64,000 nt of DNA, from NCBI GenBank assembly GCA_028820655.1, contig JAPPIK010000024.1:1-64000 (forward strand). Direction: 5' to 3'. Made by a program: the position numbers and the translations under genes. Below the pieces are notes generated by a model. That model saw only the letters and a list, made by a program, of their open reading frames with translations. It did not search any database and was not told the origin of the DNA. This stretch comes from Candidatus Poribacteria bacterium (GTDB lineage: Bacteria; Poribacteria; WGA-4E; JAJDTR01). This document shows positions 18,671 to 27,311 of the stretch, in pieces (the first letter of the stretch is position 1; every line of letters begins with the position of its first letter).

Positions 18671-19047
18671 TCAGGATTCGACGCGGCGTGTCCAATCTTG
18701 AATATCCCAGCGAGCTTCGAGGGCGATGTGCCGAAGCGCCCTGCTCGGATTGACGGCGACCGCATGATTGACACACTGCAGCATCGGTAGATCCGCAGGG
18801 CTATCTCCGTAAGCGTAACTTGCTGTGAGATCGACCCCATATTGAATTTTGTGCGGCTAGTTTTATCAAGAATATAGTAGTAAATCACTTTGGGGATGAA
18901 GTGAGTTAGCCAAAACAGGCGCAGGATGGGATGAAGCATCGGAAAGCGCAGCCAAACGTAATAGTGCACGATGGTGCTCTTCACAATTGTTCCATCGACA
19001 TCGAAGAAAGCAACTGTTTTTCGTCGAAGAGGCTGATTTGTTGACAT
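18671..19047 (-). pseudogene. Decayed HAD-superfamily (SerB-like, IB class) phosphatase with internal deletion
   Basis: The first 54 residues are intact HAD-IB sequence with the nucleophile motif FFDVDGTIVKST. After KTSRTKFN the reading frame becomes meaningless, but the next frame continues with textbook C-terminal HAD-IB sequence: SYAYGDSPADLPMLQC, then NHAVAVNPSRALRHIA and a stop. The GDSxxD acid pair is thus present but out of frame. Only about 125 codons remain where the family has about 220, so roughly 100 codons including the cap domain were lost at about position 18838, with a frame change. It lies between the two activase genes, on the same strand, and cannot give an active enzyme. 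Confidence 0.85.
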
Positions 19048-19250
19048 TTCATCCCCACCGGAATCTAGTCAGTGCGAGACATCTCTTCCTTAAGATTGAA
19101 GTAGAGTCGGTGCCCGATGAACTTGGGGCATGCATCGGAAACCGAAGGCGTTGGGTTTCTCAATCCTTTGGGTGCTTCTCTTGAGTTTTGCGCAGGCTGA
19201 ACATAACTGTCGAAACATCCCAATTCAGAGTATCAAGTTTTTCACTCGCA

Positions 19251-21179
19251 CTATGTGCCGCAAGAAGCTGAATCCCCGGAAGCCTTCCCATTGATAACCG
19301 TGAGTTGTTGATTGGCTTTCCGGATTGCCTGCGCCTTTTCCACGGAATCGCTTGCCGATTCGTCGGACGCTGCAGGTTTGTTTTCCGGGCGGTATCCCAT
19401 CAACTGTGCGACGTGATGTACGAAGTTTGCAGCCGTACCGACGATGCCCTTGGTGTGCGGCACCACATATAAACCTCTCTTGAGTTCCGGATGGTCGTCT
19501 GCGTACCGCTTAATCTCGTCGAGTGTGAACCCGGTTGCGTCAAGCACGCGGCTGAACTCCTCTTTGCACTTGACTTTGGCTTCGCCAAGCGCCATTTGCA
19601 CACGGCTATGCGCGTTTATCTCGCCCTCGCCGGAGGTCTCGATAGGCAGATAGATTATATCCTTAAATTGGTTCACGACCGCCGACTGCGCACCGTCGGA
19701 CTGGGTGGAAGGCATGCACCCGAACGGTTTGAGGCTGAGCACCATGTGACACAGATCTTTGTTGTGGTAGTAGATGTTCTTGGCGACCTCGAGGTGGCCT
19801 TCCCCTCCGCCGGAACGGGAGTTGTAGAACGGGTGCCCGATTCGCTGCAACTCATACTGATCCGTTAAGTCATGGGGCATATAGTTAAGCGCTTCCCGCA
19901 TCCGATTCCACTCACGCTTGAAGATTGATTCCGCCAAAGTCAACGTTCGCAACGAACGCTGTTGTTTGAACTTCCTGCCGAGTTTCTTATCCAGGCGCCA
20001 GGGGTTAACCGGTGCCTCCTTCTCGTCGATGCCGAGGCGATCCCTCATCTTCAGCTTGGCTTGGTGAATCATGTACACGACCCACGTACCCACGGGTTCA
20101 ACGACGACCTGAGATCCCTCTCGTTCCAAGAATCGGAACATATTGAAGTTGCCGTCTCCCTCCGTGGTCTGTGCCCAGAACTCGCCCGTAATTTTGACCG
20201 TAGGCTTGACGCGCGTGCGGTCTACCTCGATTTGATTGATGCGCTCGCCAATCGCGCGGAGATTATCCGTGTATTCCGTTCCATAGAGTTGCTCAAGGAA
20301 TTTGCCAAGCGTCTCGATCGTGTTGGCAGCCTTGGGAATATTCTTCAGCAAATCACCGACTTTGCCGTTGAGCTTGAAGGAACGCTTGTTCTTGAATACG
20401 TCGTGCAACGTATCCATACACTCTTGCAGGACTCGGTCAGTCTCGCCCTCATTGACCTCATACGGCCGGATCTGATAGGCGACATCATTCAATAAATCCC
20501 CCATATTCATTGCATTGATGAGGGCGAGGAAGAAGTCCGTGTTAAGTTCCAGACCAGCCTCTATCTCCGACTGATTCAATCCGCCCGACTGCTGGAACAG
20601 TTCTACACGGAAGCCGTCAAAGCCGGAATTTCTCAGCGCCAGGCGGTATTCCGCCTCATACATGCCGAAGCGGCACGGCCCACAAGCGCCCGCTGTCAGA
20701 AAGATGTAGTTATTGACGATCTCCTCTCGGAGTTGGCCCTTGTGCTCAAGGTCTTGTAAGTGCTTAACCAGATTTCCAACCGTAAAATAGGTGGGATTGC
20801 ATTGTCCATTGTTGCCGAACTCCTTGCCAAGCTGGAAGGCTTTGACATCCGGGGTAGGTAAATACTCACATTTATACCCCAGACCCTCAAACGCACCATG
20901 AATCAGATGTTCATGCCGCCACGTCAGACCGCCAAACAGAAGCGTGGTATCCGCCCGCTGGTCTTTTGTGAATAGGCGTTCCGCAGGTTTTTCAAAATGG
21001 CGAGCAACACCTTCCTCAATTCCCAATTCCTTCCGCAGGATTGCTCTTTTTTCAGACAACTTTTGCTGAATGAGGTTTTCGGTATCTACTGCGGGATGGC
21101 TATCAACGCTGCTCGGAATCCCGATTTTATCAGGGCTTCCCGAATCTCGACTATCTACGGTTCTTTCCAAGTTACTCAT
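19251..21179 (-). CDS. Acyl-CoA dehydratase activase-associated protein (2-hydroxyacyl-CoA dehydratase D-like)
   Basis: 642-residue partner of the large activase. Conserved stretches are WRHEHLIHGAFEGLGY, NNGQCNPTYFTVGNLVKHL, FLTAGACGPCRFGMYEAEYR and FGCMPSTQSDGAQSAVV; the Cys residues in these segments could bind an Fe-S cluster, as in the 2-hydroxyglutaryl-CoA dehydratase subunit family to which this domain belongs. In other genomes this part is often fused to the C-terminus of the activase. The first 30 residues and the last 25 are low-complexity. GGAGGT lies 5 bases before the ATG. A palindrome likely to be a repressor site is 100 bases upstream. Confidence 0.82.
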   Translation of the reverse strand: MSNLERTVDSRDSGSPDKIGIPSSVDSHPAVDTENLIQQKLSEKRAILRKELGIEEGVARHFEKPAERLFTKDQRADTTLLFGGLTWRHEHLIHGAFEGLGYKCEYLPTPDVKAFQLGKEFGNNGQCNPTYFTVGNLVKHLQDLEHKGQLREEIVNNYIFLTAGACGPCRFGMYEAEYRLALRNSGFDGFRVELFQQSGGLNQSEIEAGLELNTDFFLALINAMNMGDLLNDVAYQIRPYEVNEGETDRVLQECMDTLHDVFKNKRSFKLNGKVGDLLKNIPKAANTIETLGKFLEQLYGTEYTDNLRAIGERINQIEVDRTRVKPTVKITGEFWAQTTEGDGNFNMFRFLEREGSQVVVEPVGTWVVYMIHQAKLKMRDRLGIDEKEAPVNPWRLDKKLGRKFKQQRSLRTLTLAESIFKREWNRMREALNYMPHDLTDQYELQRIGHPFYNSRSGGGEGHLEVAKNIYYHNKDLCHMVLSLKPFGCMPSTQSDGAQSAVVNQFKDIIYLPIETSGEGEINAHSRVQMALGEAKVKCKEEFSRVLDATGFTLDEIKRYADDHPELKRGLYVVPHTKGIVGTAANFVHHVAQLMGYRPENKPAASDESASDSVEKAQAIRKANQQLTVINGKASGDSASCGT

Positions 21180-21279
21180 TGGTTACCTCCATGATTTACG
21201 GTTGAATTGTTACTGCCATGATTGTTCGGGGTTCACGTCAAATCACGCAGCCGAAACCGCCCCAAATCCTGTTTGAATA

Positions 21280-21303
21280 ACTAGACTGACATATCAGTCT
21301 AGT
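21280..21303. promoter_or_regulatory. Palindromic operator candidate for the TetR regulator
   Basis: Perfect 10-bp inverted repeat ACTAGACTGA / TCAGTCTAGT separated by CATA. It lies between the TetR stop codon and the activase-associated gene, 100 bases before that gene's start. Size and symmetry fit a TetR-family operator. I infer that the neighbouring TetR protein binds here and represses the activase genes. Confidence 0.65.
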
Positions 21304-21409
21304 ATGATTTTAAAAAAAACGCAGGGGATTTTTTGATTAACCGAGCAGAATCTTTGCGCTTCTCACGGCGCGGCGTCAAGACTATTGCCAAGCCGTCAAC
21401 ATGCTCCGG

Positions 21410-22012
21410 TTAAGTCATCCGGGATGTTAAGATCCCCTGCAATCCGAAAGTCAGAATTTCGTCCAGAAGTTCATCCAATTGAAACATGGCATTTGGTTCG
21501 GAGGAAATAAACTCAATGACCTCTTTCGCGCAGCCCAGAATGCAAGACGCCGTTATCCCCGTGTTGCACTTTCTGACCAAGCCAAGTTCAATACCGTGTT
21601 TTAGTGCAGATTCTACCTTTCCTTGTACCGCCCCGTAAAATTCGTGCAACTTATTGTCAGATTCTCTGTCTAAACCGACGGCGCGGTTCAATAGAATCCG
21701 GGGCATATCCGGATCTTCCAACGCAAGTATGAAAATACTTCTCAAAATATTTCTCAACTGTTCCAATGGAGGGGTTGAAGAATCCAGATCAATCCGCTTC
21801 ATTATCCCCCCAAGCGATGTAACCAGTTCGTCGAGAATACTGTCAAAGATTTCTCTTTTGCTTTGAAAATAGAGATAGAACGTGCCCCTGGCGACCCCCG
21901 CTCGTCGAATAATGTCCGATATACTCGTTTGATGATACCCCTTTTGCGCAAAGAGCTCTTTAGCGCAGCGCAATACAATTCTTTCTGTTCTTTTTTTTAC
22001 CACTTTTGACAT
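21410..22012 (-). CDS. TetR/AcrR-family transcriptional regulator
   Basis: 200-residue TetR-type repressor. The helix-turn-helix is at residues about 10-55: RIVLRCAKELFAQKGYHQTS, then ISDIIRRAGVARGTFYLYFQ, the classic TetR recognition-helix ending. The C-terminal ligand domain is like those of regulators of fatty-acid or acyl-CoA genes (FadR/YsiA type), though this cannot be read with certainty. The gene is directly upstream of the activase-associated gene, on the same strand, which makes acyl-CoA control of that pathway the simplest guess. A candidate promoter lies about 380 bases upstream. Confidence 0.92.
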   Translation of the reverse strand: MSKVVKKRTERIVLRCAKELFAQKGYHQTSISDIIRRAGVARGTFYLYFQSKREIFDSILDELVTSLGGIMKRIDLDSSTPPLEQLRNILRSIFILALEDPDMPRILLNRAVGLDRESDNKLHEFYGAVQGKVESALKHGIELGLVRKCNTGITASCILGCAKEVIEFISSEPNAMFQLDELLDEILTFGLQGILTSRMT

Positions 22013-22388
22013 CTTCTCTAGTTGCGGTCTACCGTCGCGAGCTTGAGAGGATCTCTATCAGGATTAGCTATCGCCTTCGTTCTCTCCATCCGTAACGCGG
22101 CTATGGCGCAAGTGGAAATTAGGGGATTGTCTGGTATTTGAAATTGTGTCAACTCGGGTTGCTACCTGTCGCCGCGTTTGGGGTTTAGTATGTGGTTAAA
22201 CATGCCGTGCTACGTACATAACGCTTCCCCGGAGCGAAAAGTAGGTCACTTCGGGTTAGGGTGAATAAATCAGAACTATGCAATCGATGTTGTTAACATA
22301 TTCGACCCAAGAGAGCTTATGGTTATCTCAACTGCATGACTTTAAGGGATGCGCTGGCATTCTGTGAGGGATTCACTTTAGGGGCGCT

Positions 22389-22418
22389 ATTCTACATAGT
22401 ACAAATAAGAGTTGTCAA
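22389..22418 (-). promoter_or_regulatory. Candidate sigma-70 promoter upstream of tetR
   Basis: Minus-strand TTGACA, 18-base spacer, TAGAAT. The match is good, but the predicted transcript would have a leader of about 370 bases before the TetR start. Confidence 0.45.
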
Positions 22419-22601
22419 GACTTTTTTTCGAGTTTTTTCAGAAAAAGATTGCTATCAAACATACCGTCGCGACGTAACCCTTGTACCTTTCGGTACGACG
22501 GAGGGATTTCTATAGCAGTAGAATCCCTATAGTGTTCCCTATTCGCTATTTCAATCTATTCGTTCATTTGATCCCGCAGAGGCTAACGGGCGGGGTGATC
22601 C

Positions 22602-22674
22602 GGGATTTCTATCGCGCTCGCTATTCACTCGCTTGAGGGATTTCTATCGCGCTCGTTATCCACTCGCTTGATCC
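22602..22674. repeat. Tandem copies of a 35-bp dispersed repeat (CTATCGCGCTCG family)
   Basis: Two direct copies of GGGATTTCTATCGCGCTCG followed by (C/T)TAT(T/C)CACTCGCTTGA, 35 bases apart and differing at two or so positions. Two further single copies lie at about 60734-60772 and 60903-60940. The family is intergenic and its function unknown. Confidence 0.7.
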
Positions 22675-22817
22675 TACAAGATTAACGATTACTTACGGAT
22701 TCTCGTTAAACCCAACCTGCGACTTTTAAAACAGTTGTCTCAAACTTGGCCTGATTTTCAGTTTTTGTGATTCAGGAAATTTAGATGTGTTTCGCTTTGG
22801 TGAGCAGCCAATAATCC

Positions 22818-22847
22818 TTGACAACTACGTTCGGGCGTCGGTATAAT
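22818..22847 (+). promoter_or_regulatory. Sigma-70-like promoter of tRNA-Leu
   Basis: TTGACA, 18-base spacer, TATAAT: both boxes match the consensus exactly. The predicted start is about 7 bases before the tRNA 5' end. Confidence 0.8.
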
Positions 22848-22860
22848 TATGACGTTCGAC

Positions 22861-22943
22861 GCCCCTGTGGTGGAATTGGTATACACGGCAGGTTGAGGGC
22901 CTGTGCCTTAACGGGCATGCTGGTTCGAGTCCAGTCGGGGGCA
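22861..22943 (+). tRNA. tRNA-Leu (GAG anticodon)
   Basis: 83-nt type II tRNA. The acceptor stem GCCCCTG pairs with CGGGGGC plus discriminator A. The anticodon arm reads CAGG-TTGAGGG-CCTG, giving anticodon GAG for Leu codons CUC/CUU. A long variable arm (GCCTTAACGGGC) and the T-arm TGGTTCGAGTCCA are present. The 3' CCA is not encoded. Confidence 0.95.
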
Positions 22944-22946
22944 TAG

Positions 22947-22996
22947 AAAAGGGAGGAACAATCACCGGAGATTAGGTGAAAATTCCTCCCTTTTTT
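22947..22996 (+). terminator. Intrinsic terminator after tRNA-Leu
   Basis: Long stem AAAAGGGAGGAA / TTCCTCCCTTTT that ends in a run of T, with a small inner hairpin (TCACC/GGTGA) in the loop. It starts four bases after the tRNA. Confidence 0.85.
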
Positions 22997-23181
22997 GTTT
23001 CTACTTGGAGATGGTAGGGATCGACGCCGAATTGCTACATGTGTGCTACGTGTCGATTCGTAATCAAATATCGGAATGAATACGCAATCTCACGCACTCA
23101 GGATTAAATCGGATAGATTGTGCCCGTGAAAGCAGTTCGCACGCAGTGTCACGTTCCTTGGTCTTCGTGTGCGAAACACGA

Positions 23182-23523
<342 letters not shown>

Positions 23524-23567
23524 TTACCCCTCCTTCGCCAACCTCCGCCGACATTCTGACGGATTAT

Positions 23568-23611
23568 CCTGCTCTATCTTGCAGCGAACCGAACCGCAAC
23601 GATAGAGCAGG
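23568..23611 (-). other. Hairpin between glnA and glnB
   Basis: Perfect 11-bp inverted repeat CCTGCTCTATC / GATAGAGCAGG with a 22-base loop in the glnA-glnB gap. No T-run follows on the minus strand, so it may be a partial terminator or a processing/stability element that sets the ratio of the two messages. Confidence 0.55.
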
Positions 23612-23619
23612 GAGTACGA

Positions 23620-25035
23620 TTAGATATCGTAGTAGAGATGGAACTCGTGCGGATGCGGACGTAGATTGATCGCATCAACCTCGTTTTCGCGCTTGTAGTC
23701 TAACCACGTATCGATCACATCTTGAGTAATCACATCGCCCCTGAGCAGGTATTCGTGGTCGTCCTCCAAAGCGTCAAGCGACTCCGCCAAGGATGCCGGA
23801 GTGGAATCGATTGTATCCAGCTCCTCCGGTTCGAGATCGTACAAGTCTCTATCCAGCGGGTCACCGGGGTGAATCTTGTTCTGGATCCCGTCGAGGCCCG
23901 CCATGAGCAGCGCGCTGAAGGCAAGATACGGATTACAGGACGGATCCGGAGTGCGGAATTCCACCCGTTTACCCTTCTCACTCTTGGAATAAACCGGAAT
24001 GCGCACGCAAGCGCTGCGGTTTCTCTGCGAATACGCGATGTTAACAGGGGCTTCGTAACCCGGCACCAGGCGCTTGTAGGAGTTGGTGGTGGGTGCGATA
24101 ATCGCGCAGAGCGACGGCGCATGTTTCAGCAAACCGCCGATGTAGTATAGCGCGTCCTCGCTCAGAAGCGCATACCCCTGCGGATCATAGAAGATATTCT
24201 TTCCGTTCTTCCACAAACTCTGGTGTACGTGCATTCCCGACCCGTTGTCTTGGAAGAGGGGTTTCGGCATGAAGGTAGCCGTCAGATTGTGGGCGCGCGC
24301 CACGTTCTTGACGATATACTTGTACAGCGCCATCTTGTCTCCGATTCGCGTCATCGTGTCAAAACGGAGATCGATCTCAGCCTGCCCGCCGGTGCCTACC
24401 TCGTGGTGGTGGACTTCCACATCAACGCCGCTTTCGATCATCTTGAGAATCATCTCGGATCGAATGTCTTGCATTGAATCCGACGGCGGAACCGGGAAGT
24501 AGCCTTCCTTGTAGCGGGGTTTGTACCCTAGGTTTGGACCTTCTTCGGTACCGGTGTTCCAGCTGCCCTCCCGCGAATCGACAAAATAGTAGCCCGAATG
24601 ATGATCTTGCCCGTAACGAATGTCATTGAACATGAAGAATTCGGCTTCAGGTCCCCAGTAACTCGTATCGGCAATCCCCGACGAGATTAGGTACGCTTCC
24701 GCTTTCTGCGCGATATGCCGCACATCGCGCGTATAACTCTCGAGCGTAATCGGGTCCTTGATGTTGCAGATGATGCTCAGCGTAGGAATCTTGCAGACCG
24801 GATCGACGATGGCGGTATCGGGGTCCGGGAATAGCAGCATGTCGCTTTCGTTAATCGCTTGGAAGCCGCGAATACTTGAGCCGTCGAAACCGAGCCCCTC
24901 GTCAAACATGTCCTCTTCAAGTTCCGTTGCCGGAATGGAGAAGTGTTGCCACATCCCCGGCAAATCCATGAACTTGAAGTCAACAATCTGAACGCTCTTC
25001 TCCTTGGCAAGTGCAACTACATCACTTGGTGTCAT
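23620..25035 (-). CDS. glnA: Glutamine synthetase type I
   Basis: 471-residue GSI that joins ammonia to glutamate. It carries the N-terminal beta-grasp domain, the metal-binding segments [11 protein letters not shown] and [17 protein letters not shown], the ATP/glutamate loop [12 protein letters not shown], and [18 protein letters not shown]. The adenylylation Tyr site is visible as [15 protein letters not shown] (usual NLYDLPPEE), so it is likely GSI-beta controlled by adenylylation. AGGAGG lies 7 bases before the ATG. A sigma-54-type promoter and a dyad like an NtrC site lie upstream, and PII follows, so the unit is nitrogen regulated. Confidence 0.97.
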   Translation of the reverse strand: MTPSDVVALAKEKSVQIVDFKFMDLPGMWQHFSIPATELEEDMFDEGLGFDGSSIRGFQAINESDMLLFPDPDTAIVDPVCKIPTLSIICNIKDPITLESYTRDVRHIAQKAEAYLISSGIADTSYWGPEAEFFMFNDIRYGQDHHSGYYFVDSREGSWNTGTEEGPNLGYKPRYKEGYFPVPPSDSMQDIRSEMILKMIESGVDVEVHHHEVGTGGQAEIDLRFDTMTRIGDKMALYKYIVKNVARAHNLTATFMPKPLFQDNGSGMHVHQSLWKNGKNIFYDPQGYALLSEDALYYIGGLLKHAPSLCAIIAPTTNSYKRLVPGYEAPVNIAYSQRNRSACVRIPVYSKSEKGKRVEFRTPDPSCNPYLAFSALLMAGLDGIQNKIHPGDPLDRDLYDLEPEELDTIDSTPASLAESLDALEDDHEYLLRGDVITQDVIDTWLDYKRENEVDAINLRPHPHEFHLYYDI

Positions 25036-25357
25036 GCATTATCCTCCTCAACATGAATCAAATTGAACTGTTACAGTTTGGTGTGATTTGTCTACTTTGC
25101 AACAAACTTGAGACAAGTCGCGTACGTAAATTCAAAAGCGACTCGCGCGAGTCAATTCGGACAAAAACGGGCAAGTCGAGAAAAATGAACTCCTTAAGTC
25201 GGAACGGGATTTAATGGTAAATCGTGCCAATCTACTTCACAAGAAACCGTGCTTAACAACATGTCGGAGTTAACAACCTCCGTTATTCTAGGTGTTCAGA
25301 TAAGCTTGTGCCAGATATATTCAAATATATTCGTTACATTCGCGACTCCAACGAATC

Positions 25358-25372
25358 GCAAGGGATGTGCCA
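25358..25372 (-). promoter_or_regulatory. Sigma-54 promoter candidate for glnA
   Basis: Minus strand reads TTGGCACATCCCTTGCG: the -24 element TGGCAC, five bases, then the -12 element TTGC. All invariant positions (GG and GC, 10 bases apart) are kept. The start would be about 310 bases before glnA. Confidence 0.7.
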
Positions 25373-25510
25373 AGAATTCAGTATCCCTATTCGCATGGGG
25401 AGAATCACGCTGCTAAGCGGCTATTTCAACGTTTTCTAGGGCTGAATAAGATTCTGGCACTGCTTGACTGATCGTCGTGTATTGCGACGAAAAGCGGTGA
25501 ACCTCGTCGT

Positions 25511-25527
25511 TGCTCAATTATTGAGCA
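25511..25527. promoter_or_regulatory. NtrC-like enhancer dyad upstream of glnA
   Basis: 17-bp dyad TGCTCAATTATTGAGCA with 8-bp arms, the same length and outer bases as the NtrC consensus (TGCACC-N5-GGTGCA). It lies about 140 bases upstream of the -24 box, a normal enhancer distance. Inner bases differ from consensus, so binding by NtrC is inference. Confidence 0.5.
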
Positions 25528-25605
25528 CAAAAATGCTGAAGTTTTTAGCGTTTGTCACTCGCGCGATTGTTTCGGTTAAGACCATTCTGCCCCGGATCAA
25601 GCGTT

Positions 25606-26172
25606 TTAGAATCGTTCGACACGGCTGGTCTCCGGTTCGACCTGCCCCGCGTATTTGTTCCCCGGTTTCACTCGATAAGGCACTCTAGCGGGCGAAGACA
25701 GCGGTTCAAAGGTGAACGCGCATATCCGCATCCCGGGGTACAGTTTGACGGGCATCCGCCCAAGGTTGCCGAGCTCCAGCGTTGCCGTTCCCACCCAACC
25801 CGGATCAAACAGTCCCGCGGTGCTGTGAACGATGATGCCAAGCCGTCCGAGGCTGCTACGTCCTTCGAGACGCGCCATAACATCGTCCGCCAACTCGAAG
25901 TGCTCCAGCGTAGCGGCTAACACAAACTCCCCGGGCTGCATCGTGAACGCTTCGCCATCCGGCACCTCAACCTTGCGCATCAGATCGCCCATGTCGGTGG
26001 TCGAACGCAGATCTATGTGAGGGTGCCTGCTGTGCTCGAACACGCGGAAGACGTTGCCCAGCCTGAAATCGATAGAGCACGATCCAAGCTGTTCTTGGAG
26101 ATTCGGCTCCGGCGAGATCTTGATCTTGCCCTTCTCCAAGTAGCGTTCAATGTCCTGATCCGATAAAACCAT
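25606..26172 (-). CDS. dcd: dCTP deaminase
   Basis: 188-residue dCTP deaminase, which makes dUTP for thymidylate synthesis. Family motifs are visible: SCSIDFRLGN near residue 30, LARLEGRSSLGRLGI-like segment (ARLEGRSSLGRLGIIVHSTA) with the catalytic Glu region around AGLFDPGWVGTATLEL, and YPGMRICAFTFE. The ending KYAGQVEPETSR matches the C-terminal lid over the nucleotide. It could also be a bifunctional dCTP deaminase/dUTPase, which these motifs do not settle. No linked nucleotide-metabolism genes. Confidence 0.93.
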   Translation of the reverse strand: MVLSDQDIERYLEKGKIKISPEPNLQEQLGSCSIDFRLGNVFRVFEHSRHPHIDLRSTTDMGDLMRKVEVPDGEAFTMQPGEFVLAATLEHFELADDVMARLEGRSSLGRLGIIVHSTAGLFDPGWVGTATLELGNLGRMPVKLYPGMRICAFTFEPLSSPARVPYRVKPGNKYAGQVEPETSRVERF

Positions 26173-26283
26173 TCGTGTTCCTTGTCTTGCTGATCGGGCT
26201 GTTGGGAAACCGGTAGATCCGAAATAATTGTATCAGATTTTTGAGCAGGTGTCACATATTTTTTGATAGCAGGGAGGGATATT

Positions 26284-26325
26284 GCGTGATACGTAATGCG
26301 AAATACGTAATGCGTAATGCGTAAA
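26284..26325. repeat. GCGTAATAC-type short tandem repeat
   Basis: Run of GCGTAATAC/GCGTAATGC units of 9 bases. Similar runs are at 28662-28698 and 62677-62698, always between genes. Confidence 0.65.
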
Positions 26326-26397
26326 AGAGAACTACGAGAGATGCTCGTGCCGATGGACGACGCGATATAGGTTGGTCGTATAACAGAAGTTTCAGGT

Positions 26398-27099
26398 TCA
26401 ACCTGCAGATTTGCGTGCTGACCACCAGCCTGATACTAGGAACGGGGAGAACACCACGAAGAACAAACCCAGCGCAACCACGTCAAGTATGGGGATATAC
26501 CAGGGCCAAGGCGCGAAGAAGAAGGGCGAGGCTGTCTCGGGAGGTACACAGAGAAACATGTAGTTTGAATTCATGACGCTGTTGAACGCACCGACGGCAA
26601 CGGCAAAGAGGTTAGCGCAGACGAAAGCACGTAAAAGACCTCTGAGCGTCGGGCGCATCCGCAATCTAATGGTCGCGTAGAGCACACCCGCCACGATGCC
26701 GGAATGCGCAATGAAGTATTGGAAGAAACGGTATGACGGGAACCCTTCCCCTTCTGCCAATGACGGAGTTATGACCGCATTCAAGGTTCCGACCAAACCC
26801 CAGAAGTAGGCGATTTCATAGGCGCGTTCGTTGCGAAAAACGAGTGTGGCGACTGTCGCGAACACCGCAATACCGCAGAAGTGGAGGGGAAGATGCTTCT
26901 CCACGAACTGCTCAAATCCTACCTCTGCGAACCGGTAGCACCAGTTGGTTACTTCGTTTACCATAATTACACCCGCAAGGAAATAGCCGATGGTTGCCGC
27001 TGCTCTGCGGCGGGCGATTGCCGCTAGCAGAATCGGCACGGCGAGTGTCAACAACATCACAATAAGGTGCGACGTACTAAACGTCTGGAAGTTTGGCAT
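26398..27099 (-). CDS. TIGR02206/YwaF-family membrane protein
   Basis: 233-residue integral membrane protein with about seven helices. It matches the YwaF type: FSTSHLIVMLLTLAVPILLA at the start, then HLPLHFCGIAVFATVATLV, WGLVGTLNAVITPSL, FFQYFIAHSGIVAGVLYATI and a Trp/Pro-rich end (FAPWPWYIPILDVVALG). The HxxxHFC and FFQYFIAHSG segments are typical. Function unknown in the family. No neighbours suggest a role. Confidence 0.85.
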   Translation of the reverse strand: MPNFQTFSTSHLIVMLLTLAVPILLAAIARRRAAATIGYFLAGVIMVNEVTNWCYRFAEVGFEQFVEKHLPLHFCGIAVFATVATLVFRNERAYEIAYFWGLVGTLNAVITPSLAEGEGFPSYRFFQYFIAHSGIVAGVLYATIRLRMRPTLRGLLRAFVCANLFAVAVGAFNSVMNSNYMFLCVPPETASPFFFAPWPWYIPILDVVALGLFFVVFSPFLVSGWWSARKSAG

Positions 27100-27311
27100 G
27101 AGGTTCTAAGTCGGGTTCGGTGTGTAGATCGGAGATTTGGGTGAGGGGGCGTTAAGATTGTACTATAGCACGCCTATCAAGGGGGCGTCAATAGACGTTT
27201 AGGCGGTTGCTTTGCAGGTGATTGTGCCGACAGGGCGATATGGCGGGCACCGGTTTTCGTAGGGGCGGGGTTTGCCCGACCGATAGGGACCAACTCAAGT
27301 TATTCGCCAGT

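Larger units (their letters stand above)
22013..22817. other. Intergenic region with repeats
   Basis: About 0.8 kb without a gene. It carries a candidate promoter for tetR, a mosaic ATTTGATCCC...GGCTAACGGGCGGGGTGAT segment shared with 12.2-12.3 kb, the tandem CTATCGCGCTCG repeat and a TAAACCCAACCT fragment also seen at 32.2 and 60.8 kb. Confidence 0.5.

Noticed and set aside
22602-22674. Two tandem 35-bp units as a CRISPR
   Set aside because: The copies abut without spacers, and further single copies occur elsewhere; no cas genes.
25302-25318. TGGCAC-like sequence nearer glnA as a sigma-54 promoter
   Set aside because: The minus strand has TGGCAC but the -12 box is TTATC, lacking the GC; the site at 25358-25372 fits better.
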